DNA of 15,016 nucleotides from an uncultured Desulfovibrio sp. (GTDB lineage: Bacteria; Desulfobacterota; Desulfovibrionia; Desulfovibrionales; Desulfovibrionaceae): positions 1 to 15,016 of the forward strand of contig CAMWTD010000032.1 in the NCBI GenBank assembly GCA_947177085.1, written 5' to 3'. Shown one piece after another: positions 1 through 6,867 of this stretch (positions are counted from its first letter, which is position 1; every line of letters begins with the position of its first letter). Made by a program: the position numbers and the translations under genes. Below the pieces are notes generated by a model. The model searched no databases. It was given only the letters and a program-made list of their open reading frames with translations, and was not told the origin of the DNA.

Positions 1-5
1 CCCCC

Positions 6-791
6 TCACCCCTCACCGCAGTCGGACGAGTCCCCGCCGAGCTTGGCGAGCGCGTGCCCGAGAGCGGGCAAAACCGCGGCGAGGTTCTCGCGTACCGCGC
101 GCGGCGAGCCCGGGAGATTGAGGATGAGTGAGCGCCCAGCTACCCCCGCCACGGCGCGGGAAAGCACGGCGCGCGGCGTGGCCTGGAGGCTTTGCGCCAT
201 CATGGCCTGCGCCATGCCCGGCACAAGGTAGTCCAGCACCTTTTCCGTGGCCTCGGGCGTCCGGTCGCGCGGGGAGAGGCCCGTGCCCCCGGTGGTGCAG
301 ACAAGGTCAAAGCCCTGGTGCAGGGCGAGGTCGGAGAGCAGGGCCCGCAAAAGCGCGGGTTCGTCGGGCAACAGATAGCCGCCGCACAGGGCCAGGGGGA
401 GCGCCTCGCCGAGCATCCGGCCGATGAGCGGGCCGGCCTCGTCCTCGCGCAAGCCGAGGGCCCCCTTGTCCGAAAGCGTGACCCAGGCCGCCGCGAAGCC
501 CCTTTTTTCCGCGAGGAAGGTTCGCGGGACGCCGCCCTGAACGGGCGCGAGCGCCTCGAGCACGGGGCAGGAACGCGCGATTCCTTCCGCATCCTCTCTC
601 CACGCGCGGCCGCTCACCCGGAAAAGCGTCGTCGCAGGCGCTTCCGGGGCTGCCAGCGTCCAGCCCGCGCCGAGCCTTGCGGCCGCTTCCAGAGAGCCCG
701 CATCGAGCGCATGCAGGGACGCCCCGCCGTCCGCCGCCAGCGCGATTTTTTCCCCGGGCCGGCACGGCGCGGGCGTGAATCTCAACTCCAT
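6..791 (-). CDS. MogA/MoaB-like molybdopterin adenylyltransferase with N-terminal extension
   Basis: A protein of 261 residues. Its C-terminal part (about 98-250) has the marks of the MogA/MoaB fold: TLSDKG at 105-110, the TTGGTG loop at 166-171 followed by SPRDRTPEAT at 173-182, and LPGSP at 226-230. In this family these residues bind molybdopterin, and the enzyme adenylates it with ATP before metal insertion in the cytoplasm. The first 95 or so residues do not belong to the MogA core (MogA and MoaB are usually about 170-195 residues) and I cannot assign them; a degenerate MOSC-like domain is one possibility. I chose the ATG at 789-791 because a G-rich Shine-Dalgarno-like run (AAGGGGG) precedes it. 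The reading frame stays open upstream to 962, but that part crosses the divergent promoter region and has no domain character. It is divergent from the FmdE/MoeA-like gene, which also acts on molybdopterin. MogA and MoaB cannot be told apart by eye. Confidence 0.85.
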   Translation of the reverse strand: MELRFTPAPCRPGEKIALAADGGASLHALDAGSLEAAARLGAGWTLAAPEAPATTLFRVSGRAWREDAEGIARSCPVLEALAPVQGGVPRTFLAEKRGFAAAWVTLSDKGALGLREDEAGPLIGRMLGEALPLALCGGYLLPDEPALLRALLSDLALHQGFDLVCTTGGTGLSPRDRTPEATEKVLDYLVPGMAQAMMAQSLQATPRAVLSRAVAGVAGRSLILNLPGSPRAVRENLAAVLPALGHALAKLGGDSSDCGEG

Positions 792-822
792 TGCTGCCCC
801 CTTGTGTTGCAAAAATGCACAC

Positions 823-845
823 TTCTTCCGAAGGATGCGGAAGAA
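823..845. promoter_or_regulatory. Perfect 8-bp inverted repeat, possible operator or leader hairpin
   Basis: TTCTTCCG (823-830) and CGGAAGAA (838-845) are exact reverse complements separated by 7 bases. The repeat lies between the divergent MogA-like and FmdE/MoeA-like genes. It overlaps the expected start of the leftward transcript from the promoter at 851-879, so it could be a binding site for a dimeric regulator or a hairpin at the 5' end of the MogA-like mRNA. I do not recognise the motif as a named regulator box. Confidence 0.45.
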
Positions 846-850
846 ACGCT

Positions 851-879
851 GTTGTAATCTTCTCGGACTTGAATTACAA
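851..879 (-). promoter_or_regulatory. Overlapping leftward sigma-70-like promoter for the MogA-like gene
   Basis: On the minus strand TTGTAA (879 down to 874) is followed after 17 bases by TACAAC (856 down to 851, 4 of 6 to TATAAT). Transcription would start near 844 and run to the ATG at 791. Each -35 box overlaps the -10 box of the opposite direction, so the element is close to symmetric. The leftward -10 is weaker than the rightward one. Confidence 0.4.
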
Positions 880-880
880 T
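852..880 (+). promoter_or_regulatory. Sigma-70-like promoter for the FmdE/MoeA-like gene
   Basis: TTGTAA (852-857, 4 of 6 to TTGACA) and TACAAT (875-880, 5 of 6 to TATAAT) are separated by exactly 17 bases. Transcription would start near 887 and leave a leader of roughly 74 bases before the ATG at 961. This is one of the few AT-rich patches in an otherwise very GC-rich window, which supports a promoter role. Confidence 0.55.
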
Positions 881-960
881 TATCGTCGCTACATACAGCC
901 TGACGCAGGAAAGATTCCGGCCAGGCGCGCCAAAAGCCGCGCGCCGCAAGGAGTCCGCTC

Positions 961-2619
961 ATGGATATTGGCGCTTACACCTTTGAGGAGTTCCGCATCC
1001 TGGCGGAAAATTTCCACGGCTATGCCGCGCCCGGCGTTCTTGTGGGCGCGTACATGGTGGAGCTCGGCAAGCGCCATCTCCCCGAGGGCACGCTGTTCGA
1101 GGCCGTGGCGGAGTCCGCCAAGTGCCTGCCGGACGCCGTGCAGTTGCTTACCGCGTGCAGCACGGGCAACCAGCGCCTCAAGGTGTTTGATCTCGGCCGC
1201 TATGCCGTGACGCTGTTCGACAAGCACACGGGCGCGGGCGTGCGCGTGAGCCTCGACCCCGACAGGATGGCCGCCTATCCGGAGCTTTACGCCTGGTTCT
1301 TCAAGGAAAAGCCCAAGCGCGAGCAGGATTCCGCGCGCCTGGAGGCGGAAATCCGCGCCGCCGCCGACAGCATCTGCAAGCTCGAAAAGGTGCGCATCCA
1401 GCCGCGCTTCCTGGGCCGTCGCCACGCGGAGGGCATCAGCCGCTGCCCCCTGTGCGGCGAGGCCTATCCCCGGGAGGACGGCCCCATCTGCCGGGGCTGC
1501 CAGGGAGAGGCCCCCTATGAGGCCCTCGCGGGAGTGCCGCTCCCGGAAGCGGGGCCCGAAAACCCGGGCGTCCGCATCGTGCCCGTGGAAGAGGCCGTGG
1601 GCAAGACCGCCGCCCATGACATGACGCGCATCGTGCCCGGCCAGTTCAAGGGGCCGGAGTTTCGCGCGGGCCAGCGCATCAATGCGGGCGATGTCTGCCG
1701 CCTGCAGAAGATGGGCCGCTTCCGGGTGGCGGTCGTGGACGAGGGGGCCCAAGCGCCCGAAGGCGGCGACGCCGTCCACGAAAACACGGCGGCCGAGGCC
1801 TTCGCCCGGCGCATGGCCGGCCCCGGCATCACCTACGCGCTTCCCCCGAAAGAGGGCAAGATTGACTTCAAGGCCGAAATCGACGGCGTTTTTTGCGTGG
1901 ATACGGAACGGCTTATGCGCTTCAACCTCGTGCCCGAGGTCATGGCCGCCTCGCGCCATGACGGGGCGCGGGTGAGCGCCGGGACGGGCGTGGCGGGCAC
2001 ACGGGCCATCCCGCTCTTCCTTTCCCGGGCCAACTTCGGGCGCGCGCTCGCGCAGCTTTCGGGCGGGCCCATCTTCCGGGTGCTCCCCATGCGGCGGGCG
2101 AAAGCCGGCATCCTCGTCACCGGCACGGAAGTCTTCCAGGGCCTCATCGAGGACCGCTTCATCCCGGTGATTTCCGCCAAGCTCGCGGCCCTCGGCTGCG
2201 AGGTCGTGCGCACGGACATCGTGCCCGACGACCGCGAAAGGATGCTTGCGGCCGTTTGCGCCATGCGCGAGGCCGGCGTGGACCTCTTGCTCACCACCGG
2301 CGGCATGTCCGTGGACCCGGACGACGTGACGCGCGACGTGCTGCTTGAGGCCGGCCTCACGGACGCGGTGCACGGCGTTCCGGTGCTGCCCGGGGCCATG
2401 AGCCTTGTGGGGCGCATCCCCGGAAAAGAGGGGGACATGCAGGTCGTGGGCGTGCCCGCCTGCGCGCTCTTTTCCAAAACGACCTTTCTTGATCTCGTGC
2501 TGCCGCGCCTGCTCGCCGGGCGCGGCTTCACCCGCGCCGAGGCCGCGCGCATGGGCGAGGGGGGCTATTGTATGGGCTGCAAGATTTGCACCTGGCCCAA
2601 GTGCCCCTTCGGCAAATAG
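961..2619 (+). CDS. FmdE domain - zinc ribbon - MoeA-like molybdopterin-binding fusion protein
   Basis: A protein of 552 residues with three parts. Residues 5 to about 150 look like the FmdE domain named after formylmethanofuran dehydrogenase subunit E. The signature usually written HGHxCPG reads HGYAAPG here (19-25), so the second His and the Cys are absent. A zinc ribbon follows with C162, C165, C177 and C180. From about 204 to the end it resembles the MoeA-like molybdopterin-binding family. It has EEAVGK near 211, a MoCF-binding segment with VTGTEV (386-391) and TTGGMSVDPDDVT (445-457), and a C-terminal Cys set C537, C540, C543, C548 ending CPFGK. From memory that tail is typical of this MoeA-like family. 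The expected role is metal insertion into, or handling of, molybdopterin in the cytoplasm; the FmdE part may sense or chaperone the cofactor. The start at 961 has AAGGAG upstream (949-954). It is divergent from the MogA-like gene and lies 117 bases before the FDH-like operon. Confidence 0.85.
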   Translation: MDIGAYTFEEFRILAENFHGYAAPGVLVGAYMVELGKRHLPEGTLFEAVAESAKCLPDAVQLLTACSTGNQRLKVFDLGRYAVTLFDKHTGAGVRVSLDPDRMAAYPELYAWFFKEKPKREQDSARLEAEIRAAADSICKLEKVRIQPRFLGRRHAEGISRCPLCGEAYPREDGPICRGCQGEAPYEALAGVPLPEAGPENPGVRIVPVEEAVGKTAAHDMTRIVPGQFKGPEFRAGQRINAGDVCRLQKMGRFRVAVVDEGAQAPEGGDAVHENTAAEAFARRMAGPGITYALPPKEGKIDFKAEIDGVFCVDTERLMRFNLVPEVMAASRHDGARVSAGTGVAGTRAIPLFLSRANFGRALAQLSGGPIFRVLPMRRAKAGILVTGTEVFQGLIEDRFIPVISAKLAALGCEVVRTDIVPDDRERMLAAVCAMREAGVDLLLTTGGMSVDPDDVTRDVLLEAGLTDAVHGVPVLPGAMSLVGRIPGKEGDMQVVGVPACALFSKTTFLDLVLPRLLAGRGFTRAEAARMGEGGYCMGCKICTWPKCPFGK

Positions 2620-2627
2620 CGCGGGGG

Positions 2628-2640
2628 CGGGGCGGCCCCG
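2628..2640 (+). terminator. Weak GC hairpin after the FmdE/MoeA-like gene
   Basis: CGGGG (2628-2632) and CCCCG (2636-2640) can pair around a three-base loop, nine bases after the stop codon. There is no T-run behind it, so it is at best a weak or factor-assisted terminator. It may equally be chance in GC-rich DNA. Confidence 0.2.
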
Positions 2641-2705
2641 TCCAGGGTTTCTGGGATTACTGGTATTGACAAGACAAACGGTAGAGTACGCACGTCATAC
2701 GCAAC

Positions 2706-2720
2706 GGGGCGCCACGCCCC
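2706..2720 (+). promoter_or_regulatory. Stem-loop just upstream of the FDH-like alpha-subunit ribosome binding site
   Basis: GGGGCG (2706-2711) and CGCCCC (2715-2720) form a perfect 6-bp stem with a three-base loop. It ends four bases before AAGGAG (2725-2730), which is spaced 6 bases from the ATG at 2737. A hairpin here could protect the 5' end of the long mRNA or influence translation. The rest of the gap (2641-2705) holds a TTGACA at 2666-2671 but no convincing -10 box, and TACGCA repeated at 2687-2692 and 2698-2703. Confidence 0.35.
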
Positions 2721-2736
2721 AAACAAGGAGTGCTTC

Positions 2737-5700
2737 ATGGCCGACATCCAGGATGTGGCGAGCGCGCGCACCCATTTCAAATGCAGCCGCCTCAGGGGCG
2801 CACGGGTGGGTTCGGCGGTCTGCCAGTACTGCGCCGTGGGCTGTTCGCAGCTCGCGTTTTTCAAGGATGACGTCCTCATCGACGTGGAAGGCGACCCCAG
2901 AAGCCCGGTCAACGAAGGCCGCCAGTGCCCCAAGGGCGCGACCATCTTCGCCCTGAACGACAATCCCTACCGCGCCACAAAGCCCCTTTACCGCGCGCCC
3001 GGCGCGAAGGAGTGGAAGGAGGTCAGCCTTGACTGGATGATCGAGACCATCGCCCAGCGGGCCTGGCAATCGCGCGAACGCGGCTTTGTGGCCAAGGACG
3101 AGAACGGCATGACCATCAACCAGGTCGCCAACATGGGCTTTGTGGGCGGCTCGGCCAACGACAACGAGGAGTGCTACCTCTTCCGCAAGCTCATGACCGG
3201 CGGCCTCGGCATCCTGCCCGTGGAAAACACGGCCCGCTACTGCCATTCCACCACGGTGGCGGCGCTCGCGCCCTCTTTCGGCTTCGGGGCCTGTACCAAT
3301 CCGCCGCGCGACCTCCTGAACAGCGACTGCATCGTCATCATGGGCTCCAACATGGCCGAGGCCCATCCCGTGGCCTTTTACTGGCCCATGCAGGCGAAGA
3401 AGAAGGGCGTCACGACCATCCACATCGACCCGCGCTATACCCGCACGAGCGCGGCCTGCGACCACCATGTGCCCATCCGCCCGGCCACGGACATCGCCTT
3501 CCTCTCCGGGGTCATCCGCTACATCCTTGAGAACAATCTCTGGTTCCGCGACTATGTGCTCGCCTACACCAACGCCTCCACGCTCATCGACGAGAAGTTC
3601 CGTTTCGACGACGTGACGGGCCTGTTCAATGGCTGGGACCCGGAAACGAAAAGCTATTCCCTCGAGCCCGATTCCTGGGACTACCAGTATGAACTGAACC
3701 CAGACGGCTCGCGCGGAAAGCCGAAACGCGACCCCACGCTTCAGGACCCGCACTGCGTGTTCCAGTTGCTCCGGCATCAGGTGGCGAAATACACGCCCGA
3801 GACCGTGGCGGAAATCTGCGGCTGCCGCCCGGCCGACATCATCAAGGTGGCCGAGTTCATGGGCCGCAACTCCGGGCCCGACAAGACCACGGCCTTCTGC
3901 TACGCTACGGGCTTCACCCAGCACTCCACCGGCACGCAAATCATCCGCACGGTGGCCATCCTCCAGTTGCTTCTGGGCAACATCGGCCGGCCAGGCGGCG
4001 GCATCCTCGCCCTGCGCGGGCACTCCAACGTGCAGGGCGCGACAGACATCCCCACCCTGTACGGGGCGCTGCCCAACTATATCCCCATGCCCGAGGCCAA
4101 GCCCGGCAACGCCACGCTGGCCGACTACCTCAAAAACGGCCATGGCTTCAGCGGCGCGCGCGACAAGAAAGAGGGCATGTGGAGGCTGGAGACCGAGCGC
4201 GGCTCCTGGGCGGCGCTGCCCCATTACATGGTGAGCCTGCTCAAGGCCTGGTACGGCAAGGACGCCACCGCCGAGAACGAATACGGCTACCAGTGGATGC
4301 CCAAGCTCACCGGCAACGACTCCCTCACCGTGACCATGGAGCGCATCCTCAAGGGCGACGTGGACGGGCTTTTCGTGTTCGGCCAGAACATCGCCGTCAC
4401 CAATCCCAATACCGGCTGGGGCCGCGACGCCGTGCGCAAGCTCAAGTGGCTCGTGGTCTGCGACCTCTTTGAAAACGAGACGGCCTCGGCCTGGTATGCC
4501 GACCCCACCGCCCCGGACGCGGCGGGCGAATGCCAGACCGAGGTCTTCCTGCTGCCGGCCGCCACGGTGCTCGAGACGGACGGCTCGGTCACCAATACCG
4601 AGCGGCTCATGCAGTGGCACGAGCGCTGCAAGCCCGCCCCGGGCTCGTGCCGCTCGGACGGCTGGTGGGTGTACCAGCTTGGCAAGGCTTTCAAGAAGCT
4701 GGCCGCCCGCTCCGGCGAGGAACGCGACGCGGGCCTGCGCGCCCTCACCTGGGACTATGACCCCGCGCCCGGCAAGGCGAATTCCTCCGGCCTTCCGCCC
4801 GTTCCCGACGATGTGGACATGGACAGGGTGGCCCTTGAGATGAACGGCTATGACATCGCGACGGGCGCGCCCTGCCAGGGCTCCGGGGATTTGCGGGCGG
4901 ACGGGACCACGGCCTGCGGCTGCCGCCTGCTTTCCGGCTTCATCGACCCCGAGGGCAACAACCTCATGAAGCGCGTGGAGGCGGGCGAGGTGGATCACGA
5001 AATCGACCTTGAGTACCGCTACGCGTGGCCCACCAACAGCCGAATCCTCTACAACCGCTGCTCGGCGAGGCCCGACGGGACGCCGTGGTCGGAGAAAAAG
5101 CGCCTTATCTGGTGGAACAAGGAAAAAGCCCGCTGGGTGGGCTACGACAAGCCGCAGTTTGACGAGACCAAGCCCCCCGACTATGAGCCCGCGCCCGGGG
5201 CCACGGGCGGCGCGGCCCTCGGCGGGGCCGACCCCTTCACTGTCCATTCCGACGGCCGGGGCTGGCTCTTCGTGCCCTACGGCATCAAGGAGGGGCCCTT
5301 CCCGGTGCATTACGAGCCGGTGGAATCACCCTATCACAATATCCTCTGGAAGCAGGATCGCGACCCGGGCGTGCATATCATCGACGACCCCAAAAACCCC
5401 ATCGCCGCGCCGGCCGACCCCAACTATCCCACGGTGATGACCACCTACCACATGGTGGAACACTGGCTTTCCGGCTCCATGACGCGCCACATCCCCTGGC
5501 TCGCCCAGCTTCAGCCGGAGAGCTTCCTCGAGATGTCGCCCGAGCAGGCGAAGAGCGCCGGCATCCGGCCCGGGGCGCTCATCGCCGTGACGAGCCCGAG
5601 GACGAGGCTCCTCATGCGCGCGCTCATCACCCCGCGCCTGCGCATCGGCAAGGTGGAGGGCAGGGACGCGAGCGTTGTGGGCGGCTTCGTCAATTCCGGC

Positions 5701-5922
5701 TACAAGGGCGTTGTCTGCGACCCGATCACCAATGACCTGAGCCCGGCCATCATGGCCCCGGACGGCCTTATCCCGGCGTCCAAGGGCTTTGTGGTGCGCG
5801 TGGAGCAGGGCACGGAAGCGGAGGTCGAGCGCCTCTCGCCCGAGCCCGTGAAGTACCCGGAATCCATGACAAAACCCGTGCCGGAAACCCCGTGGCCGGC
5901 CCAACCGGAAGGGAGGAGCTGA
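2737..5922 (+). CDS. FdnG-like formate dehydrogenase catalytic subunit, Cys form, no Tat leader
   Basis: A protein of 1061 residues that resembles E. coli FdnG (formate dehydrogenase-N alpha) over its whole length. It would oxidise formate to CO2 at a bis-molybdopterin Mo or W centre. The [4Fe-4S] ligands are C29, C32, C36 and C64, with the conserved Lys at 66. The active-site pair is C169-H170, with TGC instead of the selenocysteine TGA. R404, in TQIIRT, matches the catalytic Arg of the family. The N-terminus begins about 28 residues before the first cluster Cys and has no twin-arginine motif or hydrophobic stretch. No upstream in-frame start exists in the intergenic gap, and AAGGAG supports this ATG. 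Departures from E. coli FdnG include TNPPRD (187-192) for TNHWVD and FVNSGY (984-989) for PIHWGY. It is the first gene of an operon with the Fe-S and NrfD subunits. The FDH-N-like family call is firm; formate as substrate is likely but not proven. Confidence 0.9.
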   Translation: MADIQDVASARTHFKCSRLRGARVGSAVCQYCAVGCSQLAFFKDDVLIDVEGDPRSPVNEGRQCPKGATIFALNDNPYRATKPLYRAPGAKEWKEVSLDWMIETIAQRAWQSRERGFVAKDENGMTINQVANMGFVGGSANDNEECYLFRKLMTGGLGILPVENTARYCHSTTVAALAPSFGFGACTNPPRDLLNSDCIVIMGSNMAEAHPVAFYWPMQAKKKGVTTIHIDPRYTRTSAACDHHVPIRPATDIAFLSGVIRYILENNLWFRDYVLAYTNASTLIDEKFRFDDVTGLFNGWDPETKSYSLEPDSWDYQYELNPDGSRGKPKRDPTLQDPHCVFQLLRHQVAKYTPETVAEICGCRPADIIKVAEFMGRNSGPDKTTAFCYATGFTQHSTGTQIIRTVAILQLLLGNIGRPGGGILALRGHSNVQGATDIPTLYGALPNYIPMPEAKPGNATLADYLKNGHGFSGARDKKEGMWRLETERGSWAALPHYMVSLLKAWYGKDATAENEYGYQWMPKLTGNDSLTVTMERILKGDVDGLFVFGQNIAVTNPNTGWGRDAVRKLKWLVVCDLFENETASAWYADPTAPDAAGECQTEVFLLPAATVLETDGSVTNTERLMQWHERCKPAPGSCRSDGWWVYQLGKAFKKLAARSGEERDAGLRALTWDYDPAPGKANSSGLPPVPDDVDMDRVALEMNGYDIATGAPCQGSGDLRADGTTACGCRLLSGFIDPEGNNLMKRVEAGEVDHEIDLEYRYAWPTNSRILYNRCSARPDGTPWSEKKRLIWWNKEKARWVGYDKPQFDETKPPDYEPAPGATGGAALGGADPFTVHSDGRGWLFVPYGIKEGPFPVHYEPVESPYHNILWKQDRDPGVHIIDDPKNPIAAPADPNYPTVMTTYHMVEHWLSGSMTRHIPWLAQLQPESFLEMSPEQAKSAGIRPGALIAVTSPRTRLLMRALITPRLRIGKVEGRDASVVGGFVNSGYKGVVCDPITNDLSPAIMAPDGLIPASKGFVVRVEQGTEAEVERLSPEPVKYPESMTKPVPETPWPAQPEGRS

Positions 5923-5925
5923 GGC

Positions 5926-6867
5926 ATGAGCTCGCTGAAAGATGCCATCTTCGCCGTCATCAGGCGCGCGTATCCGGCGGACGAGCCCAGGCCCAACGGG
6001 CGGCTTGACCCCGTATACGCGCTGTTCAGGCGCTACCAGCCAAGGGAGGCCGAGCGGGAGCTCGCCTATTTCACCGACACCTCCATCTGCAGCGGCTGCA
6101 AGTCCTGTGAAATGGCCTGCAAGCAGTGGAACCAGATCGAGAGCGAGCCCATCCGCTGGTCGGGCGATAGCTATGACAACACCTTTGACCTGTCCGCCAA
6201 GAACTGGCGGCATGTGAAGTTCATCGAGCGCTTTCCCGAAGAGAACGCGGCCAACCGCCCCGCGCCCAAGACCATCGACGGACTGCTGAAAGAACAGAAG
6301 TCCGGAGACTGGCTCTTCATGAGCGACCAGTGCAAGCATTGCCAGACCTCCCCCTGCCATGAGGCCTGCCCCACCGGGGCCATCATGCGCAACGAGTTCG
6401 GCGGCGTGTACTACCAGACCGACATCTGCATGGGCTGCCGCATGTGCATGGCCGCCTGCCCCTTCGGTGTGCCGGAGGTGAGCCCGGAGACCGGTCACTC
6501 CATGAAGTGCGCCGAGTGCTATGACCGCCTGCGCGACGGCCTCACGCCGGCATGCCAACTGGCCTGTCCCACCGGGGCCATCGAGTTCGGCCCCAGGGAG
6601 GCCATGCTGGAAAAGGCGCGGGCGCGGATGCGCTTTTTGCATGAAAACGGCCATCCCGAGGCCCGGCTCTACGGGGCGGAGGACTTCGCCAACTATTCCG
6701 GGCTCAATTCCTTCTACCTGCTCATGGACAAGCCGGAAGTGTACGGCCTGCCGGCCGAGCCCGTGACCCCCACCACCTTCATGCCCGGCGACTATTTGCG
6801 CGGCATCGCCACCCTTGTGGCGTGCGCGGCCGCCGTCGCGTCCTGCCTCATGGGGAGCCTGCTATGA
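5926..6867 (+). CDS. FdnH-like four-cluster iron-sulfur subunit with C-terminal membrane helix
   Basis: A protein of 313 residues that carries electrons from the catalytic subunit to the membrane subunit. Sixteen cysteines form four [4Fe-4S] sites in the usual ferredoxin-like pattern: C55/C58/C61/C65, C136/C139/C144/C148, C168/C171/C174/C178 and C195/C198/C210/C214. A hydrophobic helix at about 290-313 ends the protein and should anchor it in the membrane, as in FdnH. Unlike FdnH it has no residues beyond the helix. The first 45 residues are basic and unassigned. The gene begins 3 bases after the alpha-subunit stop with GGGAGGAG upstream, and its TGA overlaps the ATG of the NrfD-like gene, so the three genes are translationally coupled. 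The alternative call, a DMSO- or polysulfide-reductase-type beta subunit, is less likely given the FdnG-like partner and the membrane anchor. Confidence 0.9.
   Translation: MSSLKDAIFAVIRRAYPADEPRPNGRLDPVYALFRRYQPREAERELAYFTDTSICSGCKSCEMACKQWNQIESEPIRWSGDSYDNTFDLSAKNWRHVKFIERFPEENAANRPAPKTIDGLLKEQKSGDWLFMSDQCKHCQTSPCHEACPTGAIMRNEFGGVYYQTDICMGCRMCMAACPFGVPEVSPETGHSMKCAECYDRLRDGLTPACQLACPTGAIEFGPREAMLEKARARMRFLHENGHPEARLYGAEDFANYSGLNSFYLLMDKPEVYGLPAEPVTPTTFMPGDYLRGIATLVACAAAVASCLMGSLL

Noticed and set aside
792..962. N-terminal extension of the MogA-like frame to 962
   Set aside because: It covers the promoter and inverted repeat, has no MogA homology, and would overlap the start of the divergent gene. 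The ATG at 791 has a better ribosome site.
889..2373. Minus-strand open frame opposite the FmdE/MoeA-like gene (494 codons)
   Set aside because: Low-complexity His/Ala/Gly/Arg composition with no motif; an antisense shadow of a recognised gene.
2666..2671. TTGACA as a -35 box for the FDH-like operon
   Set aside because: No acceptable -10 hexamer lies 15-19 bases downstream. A promoter is likely in this gap but cannot be placed from sequence.
2666..2680. FNR/HcpR-like site starting TTGAC before the FDH-like operon
   Set aside because: The second half is not the inverted copy; the bases form a short direct GACAA repeat instead.
3241..3243. Selenocysteine codon at the FDH active site
   Set aside because: The codon is TGC, an ordinary Cys, so no SECIS element is needed.
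2695..5310. Long open frame on the minus strand opposite the FDH-like catalytic gene (871 codons)
   Set aside because: It has no domain character, is rich in Arg/Gly/His/Val runs, and lies opposite a gene with clear family identity. Long antisense frames are expected at this GC content.
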